From Laceyella tengchongensis (GTDB lineage Bacteria; Bacillota; Bacilli; Thermoactinomycetales; Thermoactinomycetaceae), in contig NZ_FXTU01000001.1 of the NCBI RefSeq assembly GCF_900182735.1, forward strand, positions 248,001-312,000: a stretch of DNA of 64,000 nucleotides, given 5' to 3'. Made by a program: the position numbers and the translations under genes. Below the pieces are notes generated by a model that saw only the letters and a list, made by a program, of their open reading frames with translations, did no database searches and was not told the origin of the DNA. Each line of letters begins with the position of its first letter. The first letter of the stretch is position 1. This document shows, in pieces, positions 34,297 through 42,542 of the stretch.

Positions 34297-35364
34297 ATGT
34301 TCAAAAAGAGATTCCGCTCGCTCTGTTTGGGTCTCGCTGTGCTAGGAATGAGTTTGTCCATCACTTCCACTGCGTCAGCTGCATCCCCTTCAGTCGGATC
34401 GATTCCGGCGTCTTCCATTCCTGCTCCGACTGGCAATGGCGTCATGACGGTGAAAGTGATGAATGGAACCAATGGTGCTTATAGGGACGATCAAATTTAT
34501 TGGGGTGTCATTGGCATTGATCCAACCACAGGCCGCTGGAGCTATTTGGACTTGTATGGCAACCTGCATCCGATCTCCACTGCGTTGAACGATGCCCCTG
34601 GACATTTGACGAAAAATGGCGTGAACTATGCCAACATTTATCACAGAGTGAGTGATGCAGAGTGGGTCAGCCTGCCGAAAATCACTTCTGGTAGAATGTT
34701 TCTTTGCGTAGGATCGCCGTGTTACATCAAAACTTATGACAACGGCTTTGCTGGACCGGACTTCAACAACCCCACTGATCCCAACTTAGATGTGTTCTTG
34801 GATTTTGTAGAGTTTACAGTGGATAATGCTGGTTATCATGGCAATACCACTCGTGTGGACGGATTTGGATTCCCCATTCAACACAGATTGGTGAATAAAG
34901 CAGGAAATTATGACAGAATAGTCGGTGAACTTGAGTCGGAGACCCGTGCGGGCTTATTTAGCAAATATGTGAATGAAGTGCCTTCTGAATTTAAATCGTT
35001 AGCCACGTTGCAAGCTCCTTACCGCATTGTTGCCCCCATTTACGGACCTTTTGCTCCTGGCCGCGAACATAGCAATTACTTTGCCAGTGTCACTTCTATA
35101 CCGACACAGGACATTTTCCGCTGCATAGGTGCAGCCGCCGATCCTCGGACTTGCGCCAATCTGAACCGCAATGGATACGATGACCAGTGGAACGGGCCGC
35201 AGAACCCCACAAATCCCGCTCCCGCTAACCATTACGCGGCTTTTTGGCATAATCACAGCATCGATCGATTGGCTTACGGATTCCCCTATGACGATGTGAA
35301 CAATCAAGCTGCGTATCTGGAAGTTGGCGATCCAAAAGGGTTGATCATCCGGGTTGCGTGGTAA
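34297..35364 (+). CDS. Secreted beta-1,3-glucanase-like protein (GH64-type)
   Basis: 355 residues with a clear signal peptide (KKRF, hydrophobic core, cleavage after TASAA). The mature part shows segments typical of GH64-like proteins with a thaumatin-like fold: VMTVKVMNGTNGAYRDDQIY, WGVIGIDPTTGRWSYLDLYG, CYIKTYDNGFAGPDFNNPTD, a LDFVEFTVDN strand, and YAAFWHNHSIDRLAYGFPYD near the end. It probably cuts fungal or plant beta-1,3-glucans outside the cell. ATG 34297 is clear from AAGGAGG 8 bases upstream. Monocistronic, with its own promoter and terminator, and intact among decayed neighbours. Confidence 0.8.
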   Translation: MFKKRFRSLCLGLAVLGMSLSITSTASAASPSVGSIPASSIPAPTGNGVMTVKVMNGTNGAYRDDQIYWGVIGIDPTTGRWSYLDLYGNLHPISTALNDAPGHLTKNGVNYANIYHRVSDAEWVSLPKITSGRMFLCVGSPCYIKTYDNGFAGPDFNNPTDPNLDVFLDFVEFTVDNAGYHGNTTRVDGFGFPIQHRLVNKAGNYDRIVGELESETRAGLFSKYVNEVPSEFKSLATLQAPYRIVAPIYGPFAPGREHSNYFASVTSIPTQDIFRCIGAAADPRTCANLNRNGYDDQWNGPQNPTNPAPANHYAAFWHNHSIDRLAYGFPYDDVNNQAAYLEVGDPKGLIIRVAW

Positions 35365-35386
35365 GTTGAGCAGGATTGTTCAACTG

Positions 35387-35426
35387 AAACCATCCTTTTC
35401 CCATTGGGAGAAGGGTGGTTTTTTCT
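35387..35426 (+). terminator. Terminator of the GH64-like gene
   Basis: AAACCATCCTT / AAGGGTGGTTT stem with T-tract. A smaller hairpin, GTTGA..TCAAC, precedes it at 35365-35384. Confidence 0.75.
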
Positions 35427-35455
35427 TGGGGACGATAGCGGGGTGGGATGGATTT

Positions 35456-35735
35456 TTATCGCGGAGGAACAACCCGGGCGTAAAAGATGTTACAACCCGT
35501 GTCAATGGAGATCTCTTCCCACTCTGACGTCACATCGGGATCGTGCCACTCGCTGTGAAGAAGATCATCCGTCTGTTCTAACACTTCCCAGCCTGACTCG
35601 GCGAACGCTTCCAAGGAGAAGCCATAAAAGCCGATATGATCCGTTTTGAAGATGAGATCCCCGTAGCTGGAAAGCAGATCGCGATAAATCTTTAAAAAGC
35701 GGGGATGGGTCAATCGTTTTTTGGCGTGTACCTTA
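35456..35735 (-). pseudogene. C-terminal fragment of tRNA (guanine-N7)-methyltransferase TrmB
   Basis: About 90 codons reading HAKKRLTHPRFLKIYRDLL then GDLIFKTDHIGFYGFSLEAF and HSEWHDPDVTSEWEE match the C-terminal third of TrmB. The methyl-donor binding half is missing, and upstream the frame joins unrelated sequence. Just before it on the same strand a 35-codon frame (35733-35840) begins MAFSKNPLADPVLVTTPY; I do not recognise it. A functional trmB must lie elsewhere. Confidence 0.75.
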
Positions 35736-35873
35736 ATGGGCGAACAAAGCGCGAACCTCGCCTCTGCTGAGGGTTTGTCCCTTTTTGTAAGGGGTGGTGA
35801 CCAACACTGGATCGGCCAAAGGATTTTTGGAGAATGCCATACGGTTTTACCACTTTTTCCATATGTAGTACTA

Positions 35874-36004
35874 GGGCGTGTCTGGTGAATCAAGTTGGTA
35901 GGGTAGGAGCGGCGGAAAAACCTTTTCTCGAGGAGAGCCGATGCACAAGTGAAACGAATGAGAAAATGGTTTTGGAGCCGTTGGCCTATTCATCGGACAC
36001 GCTC
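35874..36004. mobile_element. Foldback MITE, copy 1 (131 bp)
   Basis: A short non-coding element with imperfect terminal inverted repeats: left GGGCGTGTCTGGTGAAT, right (reversed) GAGCGTGTCCGATGAAT, 14 of 17 matching. TA flanks both ends. Inner arms also pair (GGAAAAACCTTTTCTC with GAGAAAATGGTTTT), so the whole element folds back. The second copy is at 46943. End sequences and TA duplication suggest mobilisation by an IS5-like (IS427-type) transposase, which is absent here. Confidence 0.8.
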
Positions 36005-36376
36005 TAGTGATAAGCTTTGCTTGGGTATTTCTGAAGACCGGCAACCATTAGGGTTAATGGAATGCCTGATTGAAAGGAAAAATGTTTAAATTAATGAGTA
36101 AGGAGCGCGGTTCCTAAGGAATGGCGCGAAATTGAGCTGGGTTTCGGGAAGAAGGCATAAGTTTGGCCTGCAAGCAGTCCATTCTTTTTATCGAATGTTC
36201 CACCGCAGGCACTTTTTTTGTTTTTTGTTATGTTTGTTTGCTGAAAAAAAACAAGAAACGATTGCCGAAACGATTTGCTACATCTTCATACTCACTGAAG
36301 GAACGTGCGCATTTCAACAGAATCACAGCTTGATGCTGTTGGTGATTCAGTTGTTTCTCTGTCCAAAGACCTTGGG
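36005..36376. other. Gap without recognisable gene
   Basis: I see no supported gene here. Inverted arms GCCTGC (36167) and GCAGGC (36205), followed by a T-tract, could form a weak terminator. The stretch lies between the MITE and a truncated gene and is probably decayed accessory DNA. Confidence 0.5.
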
Positions 36377-36722
36377 CTAGGTGCCATGGTAGTAGATGTT
36401 GAGGTTGATGGCCGAGATAAACGCGATCAATACGGTAAAGACGGCGATCATCCAATTCCATTTGGTGTACTTCATATCGTGATCGGCTTTTTGCATATCC
36501 TTTTCGGCTTTGGCAGTGTCTTGGACAAGGCGTTGGAGAGTATCAACGATTCTCTCAACGTCAGCAGAAATGTTGGTTCCTTTAGGAGTAGTAGGTTGAT
36601 GACTTATGTTGATTGTGGCTGCGTGAGAAGCTGAGATGATTTGGTTGATTGGGTTGCGGTGTTTTGACTTGAACGGATTGACGCGTCTGCAGATTTGAAA
36701 GCTAGTGTTTGGACACTTGTAT
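36377..36722 (-). pseudogene. 5'-truncated gene for a small membrane-tailed protein
   Basis: An open frame of about 114 codons on the minus strand ends at TAG 36377 but has no start codon before a stop at its 5' end. It reads VNPFKSKHRNPINQIISAS, then a coiled-coil segment (DVERIVDTLQRLVQDTAKAE, then KDMQKADHDM) and a C-terminal membrane helix (WMIAVFTVLIAFISAINL). The layout recalls small haemolysin/XhlA-like or similar accessory membrane proteins, but I do not recognise it with confidence. Its 5' end meets another 5'-truncated gene about 50 bases away. Confidence 0.55.
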
Positions 36723-36769
36723 TATAAATGATAAAATGCATATAGTAAATTGATTTATAATATTCAGAG

Positions 36770-37455
36770 GGGATTTTTTTCTCTCAAAAGACGCCAAAGT
36801 TGAAAATGTGGGCGGCTTGAAGGAACCCGATTTTGAAAAAATCAATGCAATTGCTCCTGATTTGATTGTGATTTCCGCAAGGCAAGCGGAGTCGTACAAG
36901 GAGTTCTCCGAGATTGCGCCAACGATTTATCTGGGAGTGGACTCCACTCGCTACATGGATTCATTCAAAGAGAACATGATTACCCTTGGTAAGATTTTTG
37001 GCAAAGAAGCTATTGTGAAACAAGAGCTCGCTAAGATTGATAGCGCGATTAAGAATCTCAATAAAAAGGCTACCGCCAGCGACAAGCAGGCCTTGATCGT
37101 GTTGGCCAATGAAGGCAAAGTTAGTGCATACGGCCCAGGTTCCCGTTTCGGGCTCATCCATGATGTGTTCGGAGTGAAACCGGTGGACAGCAACATTAAG
37201 GCCTCAACACATGGACAAAGCATTTCTTTTGAATATATCGTGGACAAAAATCCGGACTATCTATTCGTCATTGACCGGAGCGCGGTCGTGGGTGGACAAT
37301 CCGGCGCGAAGCAAGTGATTGAGTATGAATTGGTGAAAAAGACGACCGCATTTAAAGAAGGTCACATCGTCTACCTCGATCCGAACTATTGGTATCTCTC
37401 CGGAGGGGGCTCGCCTCTGTCGCTGAGATGGTACGGGAAATTGAGCAAGGCCTGA
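36770..37455 (+). pseudogene. 5'-truncated siderophore-binding protein (FecB/YclQ-like)
   Basis: The frame is open from about 36770 and matches the second part of an iron-siderophore binding lipoprotein: KVENVGGLKEPDFEKINAI, PDLIVISARQAESYKEFSEI, then PGSRFGLIHDVFGVKP and SFEYIVDKNPDYLFVIDR, ending LRWYGKLSKA. The lipoprotein signal and the first about 90 residues are missing, so it cannot be exported. GTG 36808 is only an internal codon. The order resembles petrobactin/ferrichrome binders of Bacillus. A terminator follows directly. Confidence 0.8.
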
Positions 37456-37477
37456 AATAATGACCCATATCCTCACT

Positions 37478-37506
37478 ATCCTCCTTGGCGACAAGGAGGA
37501 TTTTTT
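37478..37506 (+). terminator. Rho-independent terminator
   Basis: ATCCTCCTTG / CAAGGAGGAT stem with a 4-nt loop and six T residues. Confidence 0.85.
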
Positions 37507-37581
37507 ATGCTGTCCGTAGCAAAGGGCGATCCTAGGTTAAGATATGGGTGGAGACAAATGGAGACGGATTGATCCCCGTGG

Positions 37582-37608
37582 CTTGAGTGAGTGCGCTCAA
37601 GTCTTTTT
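37582..37608 (+). terminator. Second terminator-like hairpin
   Basis: CTTGAG / CTCAAG stem with an 8-nt loop and TCTTTTT. It lies between the previous terminator and the sigma-factor gene, so it may belong to a lost gene or a short leader. Confidence 0.5.
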
Positions 37609-37758
37609 GCTGTTTTTAAAGAAGGCTATTTGTTACGCTGTATTGAACGCGTGCAATAGGTTGAAGAGGGGTTGGGAAAAATGATTTGGCTGAGTGTGTC
37701 ATAAAAAATCGCTTGGTGGTTTCTATAAAATGAAGACGGTAGAAAGGAGGTTCCAACT

Positions 37759-38301
37759 ATGGGAAAGCCATCTCCTTCAGAAACGGATCAAGTCATGGAT
37801 GAGCATGACGAATTTGAAGAATTGTTTCGGACTTATTATCCCTTTGTGGTGCGGCAAGTGATGCGAATCCTGCCGTCGCCATCGATCGCTGAGGATATCG
37901 CCCAAGAGGTGTTTGTCCAATTTTATCATACCGACCGTACCGTGATTGAGAATATCCCTGCTTGGTTGGCCAAAGCGACGATCCACGCCACGTATAATCA
38001 TTTGCGCTCAGAAAAAAGGCATCTGGCTCGGGTGAAAAAGGAATCACTTTATTTGCTGGATTCGTTGCCTTCAACAGAAAGCGAATGGCTGAGTCGGGAA
38101 GATGTGGTGATGGTACGCCGCGCGCTGCTTCAGATGGATGATCGGGAGCGAACCCTTTTGCTGATGAAGTACGCCGGCTTTAGTTATGAAGAGTTGGCAC
38201 AGGTGATGCAAATAAAAAAAGGGTATGTGGGAACCCTTTTGTCTCGGGCGAAGAGCAGATTTCGCAAGTTGTTTCAACAAGTGAGGGGGGATGGGGGATG
38301 A
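37759..38301 (+). CDS. ECF-type RNA polymerase sigma factor
   Basis: 180 residues. Region 2 (about 20-90) carries FRTYYPFVVRQVMRIL, IAEDIAQEVFVQFY and AWLAKATIHATYNHLRSEKR; region 4 (about 115-170) has LLLMKYAGFSYEELAQVM and a recognition helix KKGYVGTLLSRAKSRFRKLF. The strong site AAAGGAGG precedes ATG 37759. The stop overlaps the start of a zinc-finger anti-sigma gene, so the partners are co-translated. The regulon likely includes this operon and perhaps the ABC exporter downstream; no promoter consensus was confirmed. Confidence 0.92.
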   Translation: MGKPSPSETDQVMDEHDEFEELFRTYYPFVVRQVMRILPSPSIAEDIAQEVFVQFYHTDRTVIENIPAWLAKATIHATYNHLRSEKRHLARVKKESLYLLDSLPSTESEWLSREDVVMVRRALLQMDDRERTLLLMKYAGFSYEELAQVMQIKKGYVGTLLSRAKSRFRKLFQQVRGDGG

Positions 38302-39473
38302 AATGCTTGGATCAAGGGCGATTGCAAGCTTATCTGGATGGAGAGGTCTCACGCAAAGAGCGGAAAGAGATCGCCGTCCACCTGGAGCATTGTCGGCAGT
38401 GTCAAACATTGCTGAAGGAAATGAAAACGTTGGATGATTGGGTGCGGCTTCGCCTGGATGGAAGCTTTGCGCTTCCATCCCAACCGCTGACCATTCAAAC
38501 TGATCAAGCTTGGGAACGGTTCAACCGCCATCTGCAAGAATCAGGGACGAAGAAGCCGTCGCCGCACACAACACATACACACAAAAAAATGAAATGGGGA
38601 TGGAAAAACATGAAACAAGGGACAAAACGGTGGATTTCCGGTATTGCCGCAGCAGGTATCATCGTGGGGAGCTTCAGCATTCCACAAGTGCAAGCGGCCG
38701 CCAGTGAATTCTTATCTATTTTTCGCGTGAAACAAGTGGAGTTCGTCAAGTTGACGGAAAGCGATTTAAGCCAAATGGCAAGCTGGCTTGATGAACGGAA
38801 GGCCGGCACGCTGGACTTGAAAGGGTTAGGGAAAGTGTGGACGGATGCGGGTGATGCAAAACAAGATCGAAACCAAACTTATCAAACGGCCGAGCAAGCG
38901 ATGAAAGCGGGCCATGCCTTGCCAAGCCTGCCTCAAGACCACACAGTAATTGAGGTAAACGTGCAACAGCCTGTCACGGTGAATTTCAAACTGAACACCG
39001 ATGAAGTGAATAAGATGTTGCGCCAATTGCAAACAGGTGTCAGCATCGACGCGAAGCTGAACGGAAAAGTATTTGCACTGGATGTGCCGAAGCAAGTGCA
39101 GATGCTGATCAAAGATGAGCGTGGTGCACATATCGAATTTACGGAGATCAACCCGGTGAATCTGAGAGCGGACAAAGGCGTCGATCTTGCGGAGTTGCGC
39201 CAAGCGTTGCTTTCGCTCCCCTTCCTTCCTGAAAACATCAAAAAACAGTTGATTGATATTAATGATTTTGATAGCACGCTACCTGTTCCCGTCTTTGATA
39301 GAGGAGGAAAAATCAAAGAAGTGAAAATCAATGGTGCCAAGGGTATGGTACAATCGGATCAAATGGGGAGCTCCGTGTTCTGGGAAAAAGACGGGAAACT
39401 CCGCGTCTTAACCAGTTATCAAGCTGATGTTGACGCCGAACAATTGGTGCGTCTTGCGCAACAAATGAACTAG
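38298..39473 (+). CDS. Zinc-finger anti-sigma factor with large extracytoplasmic domain
   Basis: 391 residues. The N-terminal anti-sigma domain (1-60) has the zf-HC2 motif HLEHCRQC. A cytoplasmic linker follows, then a single membrane helix near 117-134 (ISGIAAAGIIVGSFSIP) and an outer domain of about 255 residues with repeated strands. It is presumed to hold the ECF sigma factor at the membrane until a signal, probably envelope stress, triggers its release. The outer domain is long for a simple RsiX-like protein and may itself bind the inducer. ATG overlaps the sigma stop. Confidence 0.88.
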   Translation: MKCLDQGRLQAYLDGEVSRKERKEIAVHLEHCRQCQTLLKEMKTLDDWVRLRLDGSFALPSQPLTIQTDQAWERFNRHLQESGTKKPSPHTTHTHKKMKWGWKNMKQGTKRWISGIAAAGIIVGSFSIPQVQAAASEFLSIFRVKQVEFVKLTESDLSQMASWLDERKAGTLDLKGLGKVWTDAGDAKQDRNQTYQTAEQAMKAGHALPSLPQDHTVIEVNVQQPVTVNFKLNTDEVNKMLRQLQTGVSIDAKLNGKVFALDVPKQVQMLIKDERGAHIEFTEINPVNLRADKGVDLAELRQALLSLPFLPENIKKQLIDINDFDSTLPVPVFDRGGKIKEVKINGAKGMVQSDQMGSSVFWEKDGKLRVLTSYQADVDAEQLVRLAQQMN

Positions 39474-39532
39474 GGTGTACCTGGATTATGGATGGAAGCC
39501 CATCAGATACGCACAATTTATGAACGCATGCT

Positions 39533-39567
39533 AGCAGAGTGACTCCGAAAACGGGGTGGCTCTGCTT
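39533..39567 (+). terminator. Hairpin between anti-sigma gene and ABC genes
   Basis: AGCAGAGTGACTCC / GGGGTGGCTCTGCT with a 6-nt loop, 18 bases before the ATPase start. The T-tract is poor, so it could be an attenuator or spacer rather than a full stop. Confidence 0.4.
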
Positions 39568-39585
39568 GCTGTTTCAGGAGGAAGA

Positions 39586-40542
39586 ATGCTCATGAGCGAT
39601 TATGTGATTAAAACCCAAGATTTGACCAAGTTATATGCTGGCGACAAAGGTTGCCGCGAGATCACTCTTCACGTGCCTCGCGGGGTGGTGTATGGGTTTC
39701 TGGGGCCGAACGGAGCGGGGAAAAGTACATTTGTGCGCACCTTATTGGGGTTGATCCGGCCGACCAGCGGAACGGCTTCGGTATTGGGACATCCCATTTC
39801 ATCTGTCGCATCCCGGCAGCAAGTCGGATATTTGCCGGAGCTGTTTCGTTATCCGGATTGGATGACGGGAATGCAGCTGCTGAAGTTCCACGCCGACTTG
39901 TGCAAGGTGCCGCGCACCGAACAAAAAGCAAGAATCTATCACTTGTTGGAGCGGGTGGGTCTTCATCAACGTGGGGAGGAGAAGATTCGTGGCTATTCCA
40001 AAGGCATGCAACAGCGGATCGGCTTAGCCTGCGCCCTGATCTCGGACCCGGCGCTTGTGTTTCTAGACGAACCGACTTCGGCGCTCGATCCTATCGGCCG
40101 CAAAGAGGTGCGTGAGTTGATCAGCGATCTCAGGGCAGAGGGGAAGACAGTCTTTCTAAATAGCCACTTGTTGAGCGAAGTGGAGAATGTGTGCGACCAT
40201 GTTGCCATCATCAACAAAGGGCGGTTAGTCGTCCAAGGGGATTGGCGGGAGCTTCGTACCGTGCAAGCGCAGGTGGAAGTGACGATCTCCGATGTAGAGG
40301 ACGAGTGGTGGGCCTCCTTGTCCGACTTGGTTACCGGGTGGAAGCGGTTAGGCCGTTGGGATGGCAAAAGTGCGTGGTTGTTGACCCTGTCTGAGGCCTC
40401 CCAGATCCCGGCACTTGTTGCGGCCTTGACATCCCGGCAAATGGATGTGTACCAAGTCACCCCGAAACAACAAAACCTCGAAGAGCTTTTCATGTATTGG
40501 ATCAACAAGAAAGAAGGCGCGGAACATGTGGACAATCGCTAA
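39586..40542 (+). CDS. ABC transporter ATP-binding protein
   Basis: 318 residues. Walker A GPNGAGKST, Q-loop region VGYLPELFRYPDWMTG, signature YSKGMQQRIGLA, Walker B LVFLDEPTSALDP and switch NSHLLSEVE are all present, followed by a C-terminal extension (about 220-318) as in drug/lipid exporters. ATG 39586 follows AGGAGGAA closely; ATG 39592 is the alternative. It overlaps the permease gene by 17 bases. It follows the sigma/anti-sigma pair on the same strand and may be among its targets. Substrate unknown. Confidence 0.9.
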   Translation: MLMSDYVIKTQDLTKLYAGDKGCREITLHVPRGVVYGFLGPNGAGKSTFVRTLLGLIRPTSGTASVLGHPISSVASRQQVGYLPELFRYPDWMTGMQLLKFHADLCKVPRTEQKARIYHLLERVGLHQRGEEKIRGYSKGMQQRIGLACALISDPALVFLDEPTSALDPIGRKEVRELISDLRAEGKTVFLNSHLLSEVENVCDHVAIINKGRLVVQGDWRELRTVQAQVEVTISDVEDEWWASLSDLVTGWKRLGRWDGKSAWLLTLSEASQIPALVAALTSRQMDVYQVTPKQQNLEELFMYWINKKEGAEHVDNR

Positions 40543-41386
40543 AATATCGGTGAAGGAAATCTTGTATAAACGTATTTTTATCGTGATCTTTTTGATGTCT
40601 TTTGCATTTCTTTGTTTTTATGGCATTGGAACGCATTATGCGGGGAAAGAAATGGTGTCTCCCGGAATGGGGGCCGTCCAGAATGTGTTAGCCAACAATT
40701 TTTTCGCGACGCAATTTTTGGGCATTGGGTTGTATTTTGCCGCGTTTATCACATCCTTGCTTGCGATTTTCAGTAGTGTAGGCAGCCTATCCAGGGAAAT
40801 AGAGAGCCGCCAAATTGAATCGGTCTTGTGCCGTGCCCTTCCTCGCCACTCGTTTGTGTTGGGGAAACTGATTGGATTGGGTGGCATTCTTCTGTTGTTC
40901 GCCGCGTTTTTGTTTGCCGGCGTCCTAATCATCAATCAATGGTTTGGAGGCCAATTGCGCGTTGAATTGGAATTTGGCCAACTCATGCAGGCATCCGGCT
41001 TGTTTCTTCTGCGAGTTCTGATCTTAGCGGCCGTTTCGCTGGCGTTTAGTGCGCGGATATCGACGTTGAACAGTGGCATCATCATGATCATGTTGTACAT
41101 TATCAGCATGATCGGCGGGTTTATTGAGCAATTTGGTGCGGTACTGAAAAAACAGGTGTTGATTGATACCGGCATTGTGACCAGTTTGATCTTTCCCTTG
41201 GACTCTGTGTTTCGCAAAATGATGACCTGCCTGTTTGACTCCGCGGATAATCCGATATCCTTTGCCTCCCAAGGATTGTTGGGCAGCATGTCTGTGCCCA
41301 ATGATTTGATGATCACTTACGCTTGCTTATACGGCCTCATTGCTTTAGGTTTGGCGATTCGCTCGTTCGCGGCTAGGGACATCTGA
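40526..41386 (+). CDS. ABC-2 type permease
   Basis: 286 residues with six membrane helices in the ABC-2/NosY-like layout: an N-terminal helix preceded by AKISVKEILYKRIFIVIFLM, a LSREIESRQIESVLCRALPR loop after helix 2, and the C-terminal FAARDI end. The RQIES..R.. segment is a conserved coupling feature of this permease group. ATG 40526 lies inside the ATPase gene, so the two are translated together and form one exporter. No substrate clue other than the neighbouring sigma system. Confidence 0.85.
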   Translation: MWTIAKISVKEILYKRIFIVIFLMSFAFLCFYGIGTHYAGKEMVSPGMGAVQNVLANNFFATQFLGIGLYFAAFITSLLAIFSSVGSLSREIESRQIESVLCRALPRHSFVLGKLIGLGGILLLFAAFLFAGVLIINQWFGGQLRVELEFGQLMQASGLFLLRVLILAAVSLAFSARISTLNSGIIMIMLYIISMIGGFIEQFGAVLKKQVLIDTGIVTSLIFPLDSVFRKMMTCLFDSADNPISFASQGLLGSMSVPNDLMITYACLYGLIALGLAIRSFAARDI

Positions 41387-41497
41387 AGCCCAAAGGATGT
41401 TGCGCTGATGCTATCCATCTGTTGATATCGTTATGTATAGGTATTGAGGAACATTTTCATCGTAATCAAAAAGGTGCCGCGCCAAAAGCGCAGACTG

Positions 41498-41541
41498 CAA
41501 CAGCCGATGGGTCCAGCTGATAAGCGGGCCTGTCGGCTGTT
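41498..41541 (+). terminator. Large hairpin in the gap before the PadR operon
   Basis: CAACAGCCGA (41498) pairs perfectly with TCGGCTGTTG (41532), loop 24 nt. It follows the permease stop by about 110 bases without a clear T-tract. It is probably a weak terminator. The remainder of 41387-41580 holds nothing I recognise. Confidence 0.4.
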
Positions 41542-41580
41542 GTTGCAAGGTGAATGGGTTAGGGGTAAAAATTTTTCTAT

Positions 41581-41649
41581 AGTACCTTGCATTGTTTAAT
41601 AGCTGATGATACAATCTAGGCAAGATCAGTACCTGTTATTGTTTAATAC
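41581..41649 (+). promoter_or_regulatory. PadR operon promoter with paired operator repeats
   Basis: TTGCAT (41587) and TACAAT (41610) are 17 bases apart. Two 21-bp direct repeats, 41581-41601 and 41629-41649, share AGTACCT and ATTGTTTAATA and differ at three positions. One covers the -35 region and the other lies just after the start site. This is a likely autoregulatory operator of the PadR protein encoded next. Confidence 0.65.
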
Positions 41650-41671
41650 CTCGGGGAAGTTGGGTGATCAT

Positions 41672-42001
41672 GTGAATGTGCAATTTAAAAAGGGAGTCCT
41701 CACGTTATGCGTGATGGTGCTTACTTCCAGTAAAGACCGGTATGGATATGAATTGGTAGACCGGATTTCCGAGAAATTCATGATTGCGGAAGGAACCATC
41801 TATCCGCTACTGAGACGGTTGACCAAAGAAGGGTATTTCACTACTTATTTGGTCGAGTCTCAAGAAGGTCCTCCGCGCAAATATTATCAGCTGACGGAGG
41901 CCGGCAATAAATATTTGATGGAATTGGTTGAGGAGTGGAAGATGTTTTCCCGTGCTGTCGACCAAATCATAGAGGAGGGGCTCCAACTTGAAAAAGAATG
42001 A
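41672..42001 (+). CDS. PadR family regulator of the DUF1700/DUF4097 operon
   Basis: 109 residues, short class of PadR. It reads MNVQFKKGVLTLCVMVLTS, RYGYELVDRISEKF, EGTIYPLLRRLTKEGYF, then the PPRKYYQLTEAG wing, all family hallmarks. GTG 41672 is chosen because an upstream start at 41606 would lie before the -10 box, and because the homologous start MNVQFKKG is conserved. It overlaps the DUF1700 gene by 14 bases. It probably controls its own operon in response to envelope conditions. Confidence 0.88.
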   Translation: MNVQFKKGVLTLCVMVLTSSKDRYGYELVDRISEKFMIAEGTIYPLLRRLTKEGYFTTYLVESQEGPPRKYYQLTEAGNKYLMELVEEWKMFSRAVDQIIEEGLQLEKE

Positions 42002-42542
42002 GTTCATCAACCAACTCCGCGCCCAACTAAAGGATCTTCCAGCGGCTGAACGGGAAGAAATCATCTCAGATTATGAAGAGCACTTCCGCCATGCTAAGGA
42101 AAAAGGCCGAACGGATGAAGAAGTGATCAAAAGGCTCGGCAATCCCAAAACGATTGCTAAGGAGTTTACCGCCGACTACCATCTGGGAGAAGCGAAGGCC
42201 AACCATTCACTGCCCAGCCTGACGCGCGCAGTATTCGCTTCGCTGGGATTGGGGCTGTTTAATCTCATTTTGGTGCTTGCGCCTTTTGTTGCCGTTGTCG
42301 GTTTCATTTTTTCGTTGTATGTCTTGTCGGGAGCCTTTGTATTGACACCGCTGGTGGCGGTCGCCGCTTTCGCCTGGGAAAGCTCGGTTGCCAAAGCAAT
42401 TTTTAATCTGTTTGTGACACTGATTCTAGCAGGCGCGGGGATGATGCTATATGCAGGCATGAATCGCGCTTCCAAAGCAGTGATTCGATGGTTTACCCGT
42501 TATCTGCAAGCCAACCTGAAAATAATCAAAGGGGAAAAATGA
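41988..42542 (+). CDS. DUF1700 family membrane protein
   Basis: 184 residues, TTG start behind GAGGGGC. The N-terminal helical domain (FINQLRAQLKDLPAAEREEI, SDYEEHFRHAKEKG, RLGNPKTIAKEF) is the DUF1700 hallmark and likely contacts the PadR regulator or other partners. Two to four membrane helices follow (about 80-165). It sits between PadR and DUF4097 genes, a common three-gene unit in Firmicutes linked to envelope stress. The molecular role is unknown. Confidence 0.88.
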   Translation: MKKNEFINQLRAQLKDLPAAEREEIISDYEEHFRHAKEKGRTDEEVIKRLGNPKTIAKEFTADYHLGEAKANHSLPSLTRAVFASLGLGLFNLILVLAPFVAVVGFIFSLYVLSGAFVLTPLVAVAAFAWESSVAKAIFNLFVTLILAGAGMMLYAGMNRASKAVIRWFTRYLQANLKIIKGEK

